This document shows positions 17,866 through 26,051 of a stretch of DNA of 40,822 nucleotides, one piece after another (the stretch's first letter is position 1; the number at the start of each line of letters is the position of its first letter). Location: NCBI GenBank assembly GCA_019747795.1, contig JAIEQK010000315.1, positions 1 through 40,822 of the forward strand, given 5' to 3'. Source of the DNA: Gammaproteobacteria bacterium (lineage in GTDB: Bacteria; Pseudomonadota; Gammaproteobacteria; Ga0077536). Below the pieces are notes generated by a model that did no database searches, was not told the DNA's origin, and saw nothing but the letters and a program-made list of their open reading frames with translations. A program made the position numbers and the translations under genes.

Positions 17866-18489
17866 ATGTACACGCCCGAAGCCTTCGCCGAACGCCGGCC
17901 CGCGGCCCTCTACGGCCTGATGCGCGCCCATCCGCTGGCGACGGTGGTCATCGCCCACCCGGCGCAGGGGCTGGTCGCGAACCTTTTGCCCTGGTTGGTG
18001 GATGAAGAACAGGGGCTGCTGCGTGGCCACGTCGCGCGGGGCAATCCGCTGTGGCAACTGGTGGGTGAAGGGCATGACGCCTTGAGCCTGTTCCAGGGCC
18101 CCCAGGCTTACGTCTCGCCGTCGCTGTACCCGTCCAAGACCGAACATGGGCGGGTGGTGCCGACCTGGAACTACGCGGTCGTACAAGCCCACGGTCGACT
18201 GCGGGCGGTCACGGATCGGGACTGGCTGCTCGCGCTGGTCAACCGCCTGACCGACGGGCACGAGGCGGAACGGGCGCGTCCATGGCGGGTGGACGACGCG
18301 CCGCCCGACTATCTCGACGGCATGCTGCGCGCCATCGTCGGGCTCGAGTTCCGCATCGAGCGACTGGAAGGCAAGTTCAAGCTGAGCCAGAACCGTGACG
18401 AGCGGGACCGTGACGGCGTGCTGCGAGGCCTGGCCGGCAGCGCGCTCGGTGACCTGATGGCGGCGGGCGCCGCCCGCGACGAGGCCTGA
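17866..18489 (+). CDS. paiB: PaiB-like FMN-binding protein
   Basis: 207 residues. It fits the PaiB family, split-barrel flavin-binding proteins first described as negative regulators in Bacillus. The N-terminus is YTPEAFAERRPAALYGLMRAHPLATVV. The core holds LLRGHVARGNPLWQ, LSLFQGPQAYVSPSLYPSK and VPTWNYAVVQAHGRL, the standard PaiB signature (PxxYP and TWNY). The end has VGLEFRIERLEGKFKLSQNRDERDRDGV, also diagnostic. There is no helix-turn-helix, so DNA binding is doubtful; many members are probably flavin or heme enzymes. Its ATG lies eight bases after the GFA gene. It converges with the pyrophosphatase-like gene with only four bases between stops. Confidence 0.88.
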   Translation: MYTPEAFAERRPAALYGLMRAHPLATVVIAHPAQGLVANLLPWLVDEEQGLLRGHVARGNPLWQLVGEGHDALSLFQGPQAYVSPSLYPSKTEHGRVVPTWNYAVVQAHGRLRAVTDRDWLLALVNRLTDGHEAERARPWRVDDAPPDYLDGMLRAIVGLEFRIERLEGKFKLSQNRDERDRDGVLRGLAGSALGDLMAAGAARDEA

Positions 18490-18493
18490 GCGT

Positions 18494-18937
18494 TCAGCGC
18501 CGCGCGGCGCGCGCCAGGACCTCCGCGAGGTCGCCGAAGCCGGCGCAGCGGGTCGCGCCCGGACGCCGCTGGACGGCGCCGCGCAGGCGCTTGGCGAGCG
18601 CATAGACATGGAAGAAGGCGAGCACCAGGCGTCGCTCGCCGGGCGTGAGCGGCGCGGCGGCGCAGATCAGCTTGTCGTCCTCCTGGCCGGCATCGACGAA
18701 GCGCACCACCGCCCGCGGCGTGGTGCAGAGCGTGGTGCCGACGGCGAGCCGCGGACCGAGCACCACGGCGTCGAGCGCGTCCTGGTCCGCGCCGCGCAGC
18801 GCCGGCACCGAGCCGTAGTTGAACGGACAGGGCAGGGGCGAGAGGAATTCGAGGCGGCGCGCGGCATCACGCTTCGCGAAGCTGCCGCGCGGGACCTCGA
18901 TCAGGACGGTGATGGAAGGGGCGGCGGAGAACTCCAT
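18494..18937 (-). CDS. Divergent inorganic-pyrophosphatase-like protein
   Basis: 147 residues, shorter than the usual ~175. The core aligns with family I soluble pyrophosphatase: LIEVPRGSFAKRD, CPFNYGSVP, GADQDALDAVVLG, VDAGQEDDKLICA and AFFHVY. Compared with E. coli PPase from memory, the metal aspartates are kept (Asp51, Asp53, Asp56, Asp82, Asp87), as are Lys22, Lys89, Tyr41 and Tyr112. The residues matching E. coli Tyr51, Glu98 and Lys142 are Cys37, Ala83 and Ala113, Arg43 is displaced by one, and Glu31 is Asp. It may therefore have low or altered activity, or act on another phosphoanhydride. A housekeeping PPase is presumably elsewhere. The gene stands alone, converging on paiB. Confidence 0.72.
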   Translation of the reverse strand: MEFSAAPSITVLIEVPRGSFAKRDAARRLEFLSPLPCPFNYGSVPALRGADQDALDAVVLGPRLAVGTTLCTTPRAVVRFVDAGQEDDKLICAAAPLTPGERRLVLAFFHVYALAKRLRGAVQRRPGATRCAGFGDLAEVLARAARR

Positions 18938-19169
18938 GGTCGCGGGGCGCTGGCAGGGCTAAGCGCGCGGGATTGTGCCACGGACCCGTCGCGGGACGAG
19001 AATCGCTAGAAGGCGCAAGGAAAACGCTATGGCTGTGAATTTTTGCGGCGACCGCGGTCCGAACGCGAACTGCTTGCTTGCGCTGCCGACGTTCCGGCGT
19101 AAGGTAGCCGCTCACGACGGTGCCGGCGGGAGGGGCGCGACCGTCCGTTGTCGCTGAGCGAGGCGCGCC

Positions 19170-20267
19170 GTGCTGAACATGTCCACTCCCGTGTCGTCGT
19201 TCGAAGCCGATCCCGGCGAGGTCCGCATCGCGCATTTCCAGCGCGAGGTCCTGACCCGTTTCCTGTACACCGCGACGCTGCTTGCCGTGCCGGTGTTGCC
19301 GGCCTACTGGATGGTCGGCATCCGCCCCCTGTTCTACCTCTCCTGCGTGTTCTTCGCCGGCGTGGCCGCTTTGTGTTACCTGCACAACGTGCGGCGCTAC
19401 GCCCACCCGGCGAGCGCCAATGTGTTCCTCGGCCTGTGCATGGGCGTGACCTTGGCCGGCATCTGGTTCGGCAACGAGCAGATCGACAACAAGCCCTGGC
19501 AGATGCTGATCCCGATGATCGCCTTCCTGCTGGCGGGCAGCAGGCGCGGCGTGTGGTGGTCGGGGGCCGACCTGCTGGCGCTCGGCCTGGTGTTCTACCT
19601 GAAGCGCGCGCACTACGAGCCGCTGTCCGTGATGATCCTGCTCACGGCCCACCCGATCTTCGCCTATGCCATGTATCTCTTCGCGCGCGGCTACGAGGCC
19701 AGCGTGCGCGCCATCAGCCGCCTGTCGCACACCGACACCCTGACCAAGACCTACAACCGTCAGTTGTTCGAAGAATTGTTCGGCAATCTCTTCAACCGCG
19801 CGCGGCGGCGCCAGGAGGGGCTGGCGGTGTACATGATCGACATCGATCACTTCAAACGCTACAACGACAACTACGGCCACATCGCCGGCGACCGCGCGCT
19901 GTCCCAGGTCGCCGAGGTCATTCGCCGCGCCGCGCGCCGCGCGACCGACCTCGTGTTCCGCTACGGCGGCGAGGAGTTCTGCGTGGTGTCCTCCGGCCCG
20001 AGCGGTAACGACGCGCTGTTCGTCGCCGAGGCCATCGTCGAGGGCGTACGCGATCTGAACCTGCCGCACGTGGCCGGCGAGCGCGGGCAACTCACCGTGT
20101 CCATCGGGCTGACCTGGGTGCGCGGCCTGGACGCGCACGATACCGAGAGCCTGCTGCGCCGCGCCGACCGCGCGCTCTATGCCGCCAAGACCCGCGGTCG
20201 CGACCGAATCGAGGTGGACAGCGAAGAGGGCGCCGCGGCGCGCGCGCGGGCCTCCGCGACCTTGTGA
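19170..20267 (+). CDS. Membrane-bound diguanylate cyclase (GGDEF domain)
   Basis: 365 residues from a GTG with GAGG six bases upstream; an ATG three codons later is possible. The N-terminal half has five or six membrane helices (about 32-48, 53-71, 83-99, 111-123, 132-145, 152-172) with no separate sensor domain. The GGDEF domain (about 186-350) has DTLTKTYNRQLFEE, the metal-binding MIDIDHFKRYND (222-233), GHIAGDRAL and the active-site GGEEF at 266-270. The inhibitory I-site RATD (257-260) is five residues before it, so feedback by c-di-GMP is expected. It should make c-di-GMP in response to a membrane signal. Its stop overlaps the next gene's GTG by four bases. Confidence 0.93.
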   Translation: MLNMSTPVSSFEADPGEVRIAHFQREVLTRFLYTATLLAVPVLPAYWMVGIRPLFYLSCVFFAGVAALCYLHNVRRYAHPASANVFLGLCMGVTLAGIWFGNEQIDNKPWQMLIPMIAFLLAGSRRGVWWSGADLLALGLVFYLKRAHYEPLSVMILLTAHPIFAYAMYLFARGYEASVRAISRLSHTDTLTKTYNRQLFEELFGNLFNRARRRQEGLAVYMIDIDHFKRYNDNYGHIAGDRALSQVAEVIRRAARRATDLVFRYGGEEFCVVSSGPSGNDALFVAEAIVEGVRDLNLPHVAGERGQLTVSIGLTWVRGLDAHDTESLLRRADRALYAAKTRGRDRIEVDSEEGAAARARASATL

Positions 20268-21016
20268 GCGCGGGCTTCGCCGATCACTTCTCGGCGCGCG
20301 CGGCCGACTACAGCGCCTTTCGTCCCCATTACCCTGATGCGCTCTTCACGCGGCTGGCGGCCGAGACCCGCGAGCGGCGCCTGGCCTGGGACGTCGGCAC
20401 CGGCAGCGGCCAGGCGCTCGCCGGCCTGCGCGCGCACTTCGCCCAGTTGGTGGCGAGCGACGCGAGCCTTGCCCAGCTGGACGAGGCGCGACGGTTGGGG
20501 CACGAGGGGCTCATCGCGGCGCGCGCGGAGCGCGCCCCGCTGCCGGCGAGCAGCGTCGACTTGGTGACGGTCGCGCAGGCGCTGCACTGGTTCGACCTCC
20601 CAGCCTTCTTCGCCGAGGTCGCGCGCGTGCTGAAGCCCGGCGGCGTGCTGGCGGCCTGGACCTACAACCTGTTCGCCGTCACGCCCGCGGTGGACGCGGA
20701 ACTGGGACGCTTCTACGCGGAAGAGGTGGGCGCGTGGTGGCCGGCGGATCGCCGGCACGTGGAGAACGCCTACGCCGACATCGCGCTGCCCTGGGGCGGC
20801 GGCGCGCGCTGCGCGCTCGAGATGCGGGCCGCGTGGTCGATGGCGCAGGTGCTGGACTACGTCGCCACCTGGTCCGCGGTGACGCGCTGTCGTCGGGTGA
20901 CCGGCGTCGATCCCATGCCGGGGCTGGCGGCGCGCATCGAGCGCGCCTGGGGTGCAGCCGCGACGCACGAGGTGAACTGGCCGCTGACCTTGTTGACCGT
21001 GCGCAAGCCAGGCTGA
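20264..21016 (+). CDS. Class I SAM-dependent methyltransferase (UbiE/Tam-like)
   Basis: 250 residues. SAM motif I is LAWDVGTGSGQALAGL (about 40-55); DASLAQLDEA and the post-motif VDLVTVAQALHWFDLPAFFAEVARVLKPGGVLAAW are typical of the Methyltransf_11 group. The N-terminal FADHFSARAADYSAFRPHYPDALF resembles trans-aconitate and related small-molecule methyltransferases. The substrate is unknown. The GTG start overlaps the diguanylate cyclase stop by four bases (GTGA), so translation is coupled, an unusual partner for a GGDEF gene. It converges with the hydrolase gene 19 bases further on. Confidence 0.85.
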   Translation: MSAGFADHFSARAADYSAFRPHYPDALFTRLAAETRERRLAWDVGTGSGQALAGLRAHFAQLVASDASLAQLDEARRLGHEGLIAARAERAPLPASSVDLVTVAQALHWFDLPAFFAEVARVLKPGGVLAAWTYNLFAVTPAVDAELGRFYAEEVGAWWPADRRHVENAYADIALPWGGGARCALEMRAAWSMAQVLDYVATWSAVTRCRRVTGVDPMPGLAARIERAWGAAATHEVNWPLTLLTVRKPG

Positions 21017-21034
21017 GCGCCGCGCAGCGCGCGC

Positions 21035-21862
21035 CTAGATCAGCGGCGTCAGGAATTCGCGCAGGCAGGCGTTGAAGGCGGCCGGCGCCTCGAGATTGCT
21101 CAGGTGTCCGGCGTCCGGGATCTCCAGCAGCCGCGCCCCGACGATGCCCTCGGCCATCTTGCGCGAGATGGCGGGCGGGGTGAGGCGGTCGTCGGCGCCG
21201 ACGATGATCTGCACCGGGCAGCGGATCAGCGAGACGTCCGTGACCGGCTGGTACATGGTCAGGGCCTCGATGGTCTTGATGTACGAGTCCTTGTGCAGGC
21301 AGGAGATGCTGTCGACGAGCTTCTGCAGGATCGCCGGCGAGGTCTTCGGCGAGACCAGGGACTTCGCCACCGCGGGCGCGATGTCGCGCGGTTCCTTGCC
21401 TTCGACGAGCGGCTGGCGCCGCTCGCGCACGAAGCGTTCGCGGCCCTCGGCGGTGAACGAAGCGTCATAGCCAGGAAAGGTGTCCACCAGGACCAGGCTC
21501 GCGACGCGGTCGGCGTGGCGCTCGTAGAAATCCAGGATGATGCGCCCGCCCATGGACAAACCGCACAGGTGGGCGCGCGCCACGCCCAGGTGATCGAGCA
21601 GGCGCAGCAGGTCGTCGGCGAAAGCGGTGAAGGCGAGCGGGCCGTCGTAGTCGTCGCTGTCACCGTAGCCGCGCGCGTCCCACGCCACCACCCGGCAGAC
21701 GTCGGCGAGCGCGGTCAGCTGCTCGGTCCAGTTGCGACGGTTGCCGCCGACGCCGTGCAGGCAGACCAGGGTCGCGGGGCCGTCGCCGGCCACGTCGTAG
21801 GCCAGCCGCGGCGCGCCCGGCACGAAGTCCGTGCGCACGGTCGCGCCGCCGGCCGCACTCAT
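21035..21862 (-). CDS. Alpha/beta hydrolase, enol-lactonase-like
   Basis: 275 residues. The oxyanion-hole segment is CLHGVGGNRRNW (34-45). The nucleophile elbow is GLSMGG with Ser103, the acid is Asp224 or Asp225 in VGADDRLTP, and the base is His253 in DAGHLSNLEAP. WDARGYGDSDDY is also typical. The arrangement resembles 3-oxoadipate enol-lactonases and related C-C or ester hydrolases, but nothing fixes the substrate. Its start overlaps the cupin stop by four bases, so the pair is translationally coupled and likely acts in one pathway, perhaps an aromatic or lactone degradation step (inference). Confidence 0.85.
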   Translation of the reverse strand: MSAAGGATVRTDFVPGAPRLAYDVAGDGPATLVCLHGVGGNRRNWTEQLTALADVCRVVAWDARGYGDSDDYDGPLAFTAFADDLLRLLDHLGVARAHLCGLSMGGRIILDFYERHADRVASLVLVDTFPGYDASFTAEGRERFVRERRQPLVEGKEPRDIAPAVAKSLVSPKTSPAILQKLVDSISCLHKDSYIKTIEALTMYQPVTDVSLIRCPVQIIVGADDRLTPPAISRKMAEGIVGARLLEIPDAGHLSNLEAPAAFNACLREFLTPLI

Positions 21863-22245
21863 GCCTGTTGACCGTCCCAGGGCAGCGCCATGTGCTGGTG
21901 CTCCGCCGTCTCGACGCGCACGGGCGCCATGGCCAGCGTCGCCATGATGTACAGCTCGCTGTCACCCGCGTTGCAGATCTGGTGGGTGACGCCCGAGGGA
22001 ATGACGAAGGTCTCGTCCTCCTTCGCGCGGTATTCCTGGCCGCCGCAGTAGCACACCGCCTCGCCCTTCAGCACCACGATCACTTCCTCGCAGTCGTGGC
22101 GGTGGACCGGCGTCGCGGCGCCCGCGGCGATGGTCTGGCGCCAGACTTCGATGCTCTTCAGGCCGTCGCGCTGACCGGCCAGGGTCTGATGCTCGAGGCC
22201 CGGCAGATGGTGCTTCTTCAAGGACGCGTTCTGGTTCACTTGCAT
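21859..22245 (-). CDS. Small cupin protein
   Basis: 128 residues, a single beta-barrel cupin. Motif 1 is TPVHRHDCEEVIVVLKGEAVCY with probable metal ligands His48, His50 and Glu54. Motif 2 is FVIPSGVTHQICNAG with His88. Such proteins are metal-dependent isomerases, dioxygenases or sensors. GGGGAGGA seven bases before the ATG is a strong ribosome-binding site. It is the first gene of a two-gene unit with the downstream hydrolase. Confidence 0.85.
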   Translation of the reverse strand: MQVNQNASLKKHHLPGLEHQTLAGQRDGLKSIEVWRQTIAAGAATPVHRHDCEEVIVVLKGEAVCYCGGQEYRAKEDETFVIPSGVTHQICNAGDSELYIMATLAMAPVRVETAEHQHMALPWDGQQA

Positions 22246-22315
22246 GGCGGTTCCTCCCCTGGAGTGTTGCCCGTGGTGGCCGGAGTATACGCGGCCGACG
22301 CGCGCCTGGCAGGCG

Positions 22316-24148
22316 TCACTCGGCCTGGTTCACACGCCGCCGCGGCTGCGCGCCGTCGGCTGCGCAGCCGTGGTGGGCGAGGAAGCGGTTCGCGCCCTCG
22401 GCGCCCATGTACTTGCGTAACAGCGGCACCTCGGTGAGCGAGAGGTCCACCCACAGCAGGCAGTCGATGGCGTTGTTGAATTCCGGGTCGACGTTGAAAC
22501 CGAGAATGCGCCCGTTCAGCTTCAGGTACTGGCGGAGCAGCACCGGGATGCCGATGTCCTGTTCCTCCACCGTGTTCAGCAGCGCGGCGATGATGCGCAG
22601 ATCGCTCACGTTCAGGTCCATCAGGGTGGCGGTGCGGTCACCGCGCGGGAACGGACGACGGGGCTTCACCAGGCTGGCGCGCTGCGGCTCCATGCGGTTG
22701 CGCTGCAGGAAACGCACCATGAGCTGCTGCGAGACCGGGTGGTAGTCGTTGCTGATGCTCACCGGCCCGAACAGTACGCGGTAGTGCGGATGGCGGGCGA
22801 CGTAGGCGCCGATGCCCTTCCACAGCAGCATCAGGGAGGAATAGTTGCGTTGATGTTCCGGGCGTACGAAGGAACGCCCCACTTCGAGCGCCGAGTGGAG
22901 CTCAGCCTCCAGCGAACGCTCGAGCTTGAACAGGCTGCGCACGTACAGGCCGCGCGCGCCGTAGCGCGACAGGATGCGGTCGGCCTGACCGAGGCGGTAG
23001 CCGCCGATCACCACGTGATTGGTCGGATCCCACACGAAGAGATGCAGGTAGTAGCTGTCGAACAGGTCCAGGTCGACGCTGCGCCCGGTGCCTTCGCCGA
23101 CCTGGCGGAAGGTCATCTCGCGCAGGCGCCCGATCTCCTGCAACAGCCACGGCACCTGGTCGGCCTGCGCCACCCAGACTTCGTACTGGCTGGTGCTGAC
23201 CAGGCGCTGCTCCGGCGCGAGCGCCCCGACTTCGCGCGCCAGCAGCGTCGGCTCGATGGCAGCGGCCAGCGGTTCACGGTGCACCTGGGTCGGCGGTACG
23301 CGGGTCAGGCGCACCGGCTTGCGATAGGCGTTGCGCGCCTTGATGAGATAGGTGTTGGCCTGCAGGTAGGGGCCGATGGCCGCGCGATCGCCGAGCACCG
23401 CGAGCGTCTCCGCCTCGATCGGTCGACCGCACTTGACGTTCATCACCGTCCCGCGGTGATTGAGCATCTCGCGCACCAGGAGCGCGGTGCGCAGCCGCGG
23501 ATGCAGCAGGCCGGCGGCCTGGAACAGCGCGCTGTTGCGGCCGTCGATGAAGCAGGGCACGACCGGCGCGCCGGACTTCTCCACCAGCCAGCCCACGCCC
23601 GCGTCCCATGGCGGGTCGGTCACCACGCGCGTGCGCAGACTGAGACTCGACACTTCGCCGCCGGGGAACACCATCAGCACGCCGCCCTGCTTCAGCCACG
23701 CGAGCGCGCGCCGGACCGCGCCGAAGTTCGCGCGCGACGCATTCGGGCCGCCGAACGGGTCGACGCCGATGAAGATGGGCGCGAGCTCGTTGAAGTTCAG
23801 CAGCAGGAAGTTGGCCATCACGCGCAGGTCTGGCCGACGACGCATGAGCAGTTCGACCATCGCCACGCCGTCCAGCATGCCATGGGGATGGTTGGCGACG
23901 ACGATGCACGGACCGCTGGCCGGCACGTTGTTCAGCGAGTCGTCGATGCGCGCCAGGACGCCGCAGTTGTCCAGCACGCAGCGCGCGAAGGTGTGCGGAT
24001 CGGTGCCGACCGGGATGGCCCGCCAGACTTCGTTCAATCCGTCGAGTCCGAGCGCGCGGTCGAGCGTGCGGGCCAGGGGGCCGCGCAGCGGGCCCAGGCC
24101 TTCGGGCAGATGGTTTCGCAGGGTGAAATAGGAGCGTTCGCGCGTCAT
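22316..24148 (-). CDS. OlsF-type bifunctional acyltransferase (PlsC-like plus GNAT/OlsB-like)
   Basis: About 610 residues from the ATG at 24148 (MTRERSYFTL); a GTG 17 codons upstream is also open. The N-terminal half is a lysophospholipid-type acyltransferase with NHPHGMLDG (His87/Asp93), NASRANFGAVRRAL and the substrate-loop FPGGEVSSLSLRT. The C-terminal half (about 310-560) resembles OlsB/hemolysin-type N-acyltransferases: YEVWVAQADQVPWLLQEIGRLREMTFR, DLDLFDSYYLHLFVWD, then GGYRLG. In Serratia, OlsF with this two-domain layout makes ornithine lipids: the C-terminal domain adds a 3-hydroxyacyl chain to ornithine and the N-terminal domain adds the second chain. By family, this enzyme likely makes ornithine or another aminolipid in the inner membrane. 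A ferritin-like gene is divergent from it, and a membrane hydroxylase gene lies beyond. Confidence 0.85.
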   Translation of the reverse strand: MTRERSYFTLRNHLPEGLGPLRGPLARTLDRALGLDGLNEVWRAIPVGTDPHTFARCVLDNCGVLARIDDSLNNVPASGPCIVVANHPHGMLDGVAMVELLMRRRPDLRVMANFLLLNFNELAPIFIGVDPFGGPNASRANFGAVRRALAWLKQGGVLMVFPGGEVSSLSLRTRVVTDPPWDAGVGWLVEKSGAPVVPCFIDGRNSALFQAAGLLHPRLRTALLVREMLNHRGTVMNVKCGRPIEAETLAVLGDRAAIGPYLQANTYLIKARNAYRKPVRLTRVPPTQVHREPLAAAIEPTLLAREVGALAPEQRLVSTSQYEVWVAQADQVPWLLQEIGRLREMTFRQVGEGTGRSVDLDLFDSYYLHLFVWDPTNHVVIGGYRLGQADRILSRYGARGLYVRSLFKLERSLEAELHSALEVGRSFVRPEHQRNYSSLMLLWKGIGAYVARHPHYRVLFGPVSISNDYHPVSQQLMVRFLQRNRMEPQRASLVKPRRPFPRGDRTATLMDLNVSDLRIIAALLNTVEEQDIGIPVLLRQYLKLNGRILGFNVDPEFNNAIDCLLWVDLSLTEVPLLRKYMGAEGANRFLAHHGCAADGAQPRRRVNQAE

Positions 24149-24258
24149 GAAAGCTGGAAGATCTCCGCGGGAGGGCGGCGGGCCGAGGCAGGCTCGCACG
24201 AGATTGTTACACTAGCGGACCCAGAATCACGACCGCGATCCTTCGAGCCCCATCGTCG

Positions 24259-25179
24259 ATGCTCCACGCCTCCGATACGCCGGAAACGTCCGGCGCAAGC
24301 GCGCCGGCCACCGCGGGCGCGCATCATACCGAAAGCCGGCCGCCCACGGGACGCGCGGCGCGCCACTGGCACCTGGATGACATTGACTGGGGGGCCTTCC
24401 GAGGTTCCGCGGTGGACCCGCGCCTGTTGGCGGCGGTCAAGACCGCCGCGGTGGTCGAGGCCAACAGCGCAGACTACGTGCGCTACCTCGACAACGTCTT
24501 CGTCGATGACCCGGCGTTCCGCGCGGCCGCCGCGCGCTGGGGCGAGGAGGAGGCGCAGCACGGCGCGGCGCTCGGTCGCTGGGCGGAACTCGCCGACCCC
24601 GAGTTCGACTTCGCCGCGGCGCTGGCGCGCTTCCGCGCTGGTTACCGCATTCCGCTCGACGCCTCCGAGTCGGTGCGCGGCTCGCGAGCCGGCGAACTGC
24701 TGGCGCGCTGCGTGGTGGAGTCGGGCACCTGCTCGTATTACTCGGCACTGCGCGATCGGGCCGAGGAGCCGGTGCTGCGCGACATCTGCCATCGCATCGC
24801 CCAGGACGAGGCCCAGCACTACCGCTTGTTCCACGGCCATCTCGCCCACTACGCCCGCGAGGCGGGGCTCGGAGCGTGGGCGCGGCTGCGCATCGCGCTC
24901 GGGCGGGTGGGCGAAACCGACGACGACGAGCTCGCCTACGCCTGGTTCAGCGCCGTTGAGGCCACTCGGCCGGGTGCGCGCTACGAGCGTGCGCGCTGCG
25001 CCGCGCTCTATCAACGGCTCGCCATGTCCATGTACGGCCTGGCTCACGTGCGCTCGCTGGTCAGCATGATCGCGCTCGCGCTCGGGCTGCGCGGCACTGC
25101 GCGGCTCGTGAGGGTGGTCGGATGGGTCGGCTGGCAGTGGCTGCGGCTGCGCAGTTCAGCGTCCTTCGCCGGCGGTTGA
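24259..25179 (+). CDS. Ferritin-like (rubrerythrin-type) di-iron protein
   Basis: 306 residues. A disordered Thr/Ser/Ala-rich N-terminus of about 40 residues precedes a four-helix di-iron core. Likely ligands are Glu67 (VVEANSADYVRYL), Glu98 and His101 (EEEAQHGAAL), Glu154 (VVESGTCSYYSAL) and Glu184 and His187 (DEAQHYRLFHGHL). This is the complete E...ExxH...E...ExxH pattern of ferritin-like oxidases and rubrerythrins. The C-terminus (about 250-300) has a hydrophobic helix (SLVSMIALALGL) that may touch the membrane. No rubredoxin domain is present. It may be an oxygenase or an iron/peroxide protein. It is divergent from the OlsF-like gene, and its last 24 bases overlap the end of the converging desaturase gene. 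Confidence 0.8.
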   Translation: MLHASDTPETSGASAPATAGAHHTESRPPTGRAARHWHLDDIDWGAFRGSAVDPRLLAAVKTAAVVEANSADYVRYLDNVFVDDPAFRAAAARWGEEEAQHGAALGRWAELADPEFDFAAALARFRAGYRIPLDASESVRGSRAGELLARCVVESGTCSYYSALRDRAEEPVLRDICHRIAQDEAQHYRLFHGHLAHYAREAGLGAWARLRIALGRVGETDDDELAYAWFSAVEATRPGARYERARCAALYQRLAMSMYGLAHVRSLVSMIALALGLRGTARLVRVVGWVGWQWLRLRSSASFAGG

Positions 25180-26040
25180 CACGCCTTCCGCCTGGCAGCG
25201 CCGCCAGCGGAACGGCGCGGCGAGCTGGCCCAGGAACCCGGCCGGCATGAACTCGCGGATGCCGATGGTCTCGACCTCGGCACCCGGCCGATGGTGGAAG
25301 GTGCCGAGCAGGCGATCCCACAGCACCAGGTTCTCGCCGTAGTTGCTGTTGCCGATGCTTGCGTCGATGGCATGGTGCCAGCGGTGCAGGTTGGGGGTGT
25401 TGAACACCAGGCTCAGGCGTCCGCAGCGCATGTCGACGTTGCAGTGGGTGAGGATGCCGATGTAGGCGGTGATGGCGCTGACCCAGATGATGGCGTCCAT
25501 CGAGATGCCGGTCAGCAGCAGGCCCGGCAGGCTCGCCGCGACCGCCAGCAGAGAATCGACGAAATGAAAGCGCCCGGTGTTCACCAGCCACAGCTTGCGC
25601 ACGCTATGGTGCACGGCGTGGAAGCGCCACAGCGCCGGCCATTCGTGCTTCAGCCGGTGCGCCCAGTAAAGCCCGAATTCGGACGCCACCAGACCCACCG
25701 CCACCTGCAGCGCCATCGGCGCCGTGGCGAGCAGCCCAGGCGCACGCTGTTCGAGCACGCCGCGACCCGCCAGCGTGATGATGAGGAGCTGCACCAGGCC
25801 CTTGTTCAACAGCGTGTGCCCGAGGTCGTGCAGGATCTGGCCATCCGGGCGACGCCAGCTGGCGCGGAACGGCAGCCAGGCCTCCAGCAGGAGCAGCCAG
25901 GCGATGATCCACGCGTACGACAAATTGAAGAACAGGGTGGGGGTGCCGCGCGCGAAGCCCGCCGCAAGGATCGCGCAGGCGCTCGCCACCAGGAATGGCC
26001 ACGCCCAGCGGCGGGCCGCGTCCGCGACGCCCCGATCCAT
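25156..26040 (-). CDS. Sterol desaturase / fatty acid hydroxylase family membrane protein
   Basis: 294 residues from the ATG at 26040; the longer open frame upstream is another gene's shadow. The full histidine set of the membrane di-iron hydroxylases is present: HDLGH (71-75), HRLKH (128-132), HAVHH (141-145) and HRWHH (219-223). There are about four to six membrane helices. These enzymes add OH to, or desaturate, sterols, carotenoids, fatty acids and lipid head groups. The family includes OlsE, which hydroxylates the ornithine head group in rhizobia. With an OlsF-like gene nearby, an aminolipid-hydroxylating role is possible, but this is inference. It starts 11 bases after the Cys-rich secreted protein gene, so they are probably co-transcribed. 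Confidence 0.88.
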   Translation of the reverse strand: MDRGVADAARRWAWPFLVASACAILAAGFARGTPTLFFNLSYAWIIAWLLLLEAWLPFRASWRRPDGQILHDLGHTLLNKGLVQLLIITLAGRGVLEQRAPGLLATAPMALQVAVGLVASEFGLYWAHRLKHEWPALWRFHAVHHSVRKLWLVNTGRFHFVDSLLAVAASLPGLLLTGISMDAIIWVSAITAYIGILTHCNVDMRCGRLSLVFNTPNLHRWHHAIDASIGNSNYGENLVLWDRLLGTFHHRPGAEVETIGIREFMPAGFLGQLAAPFRWRRCQAEGVSTAGEGR

Positions 26041-26051
26041 GGCCGGGACGC

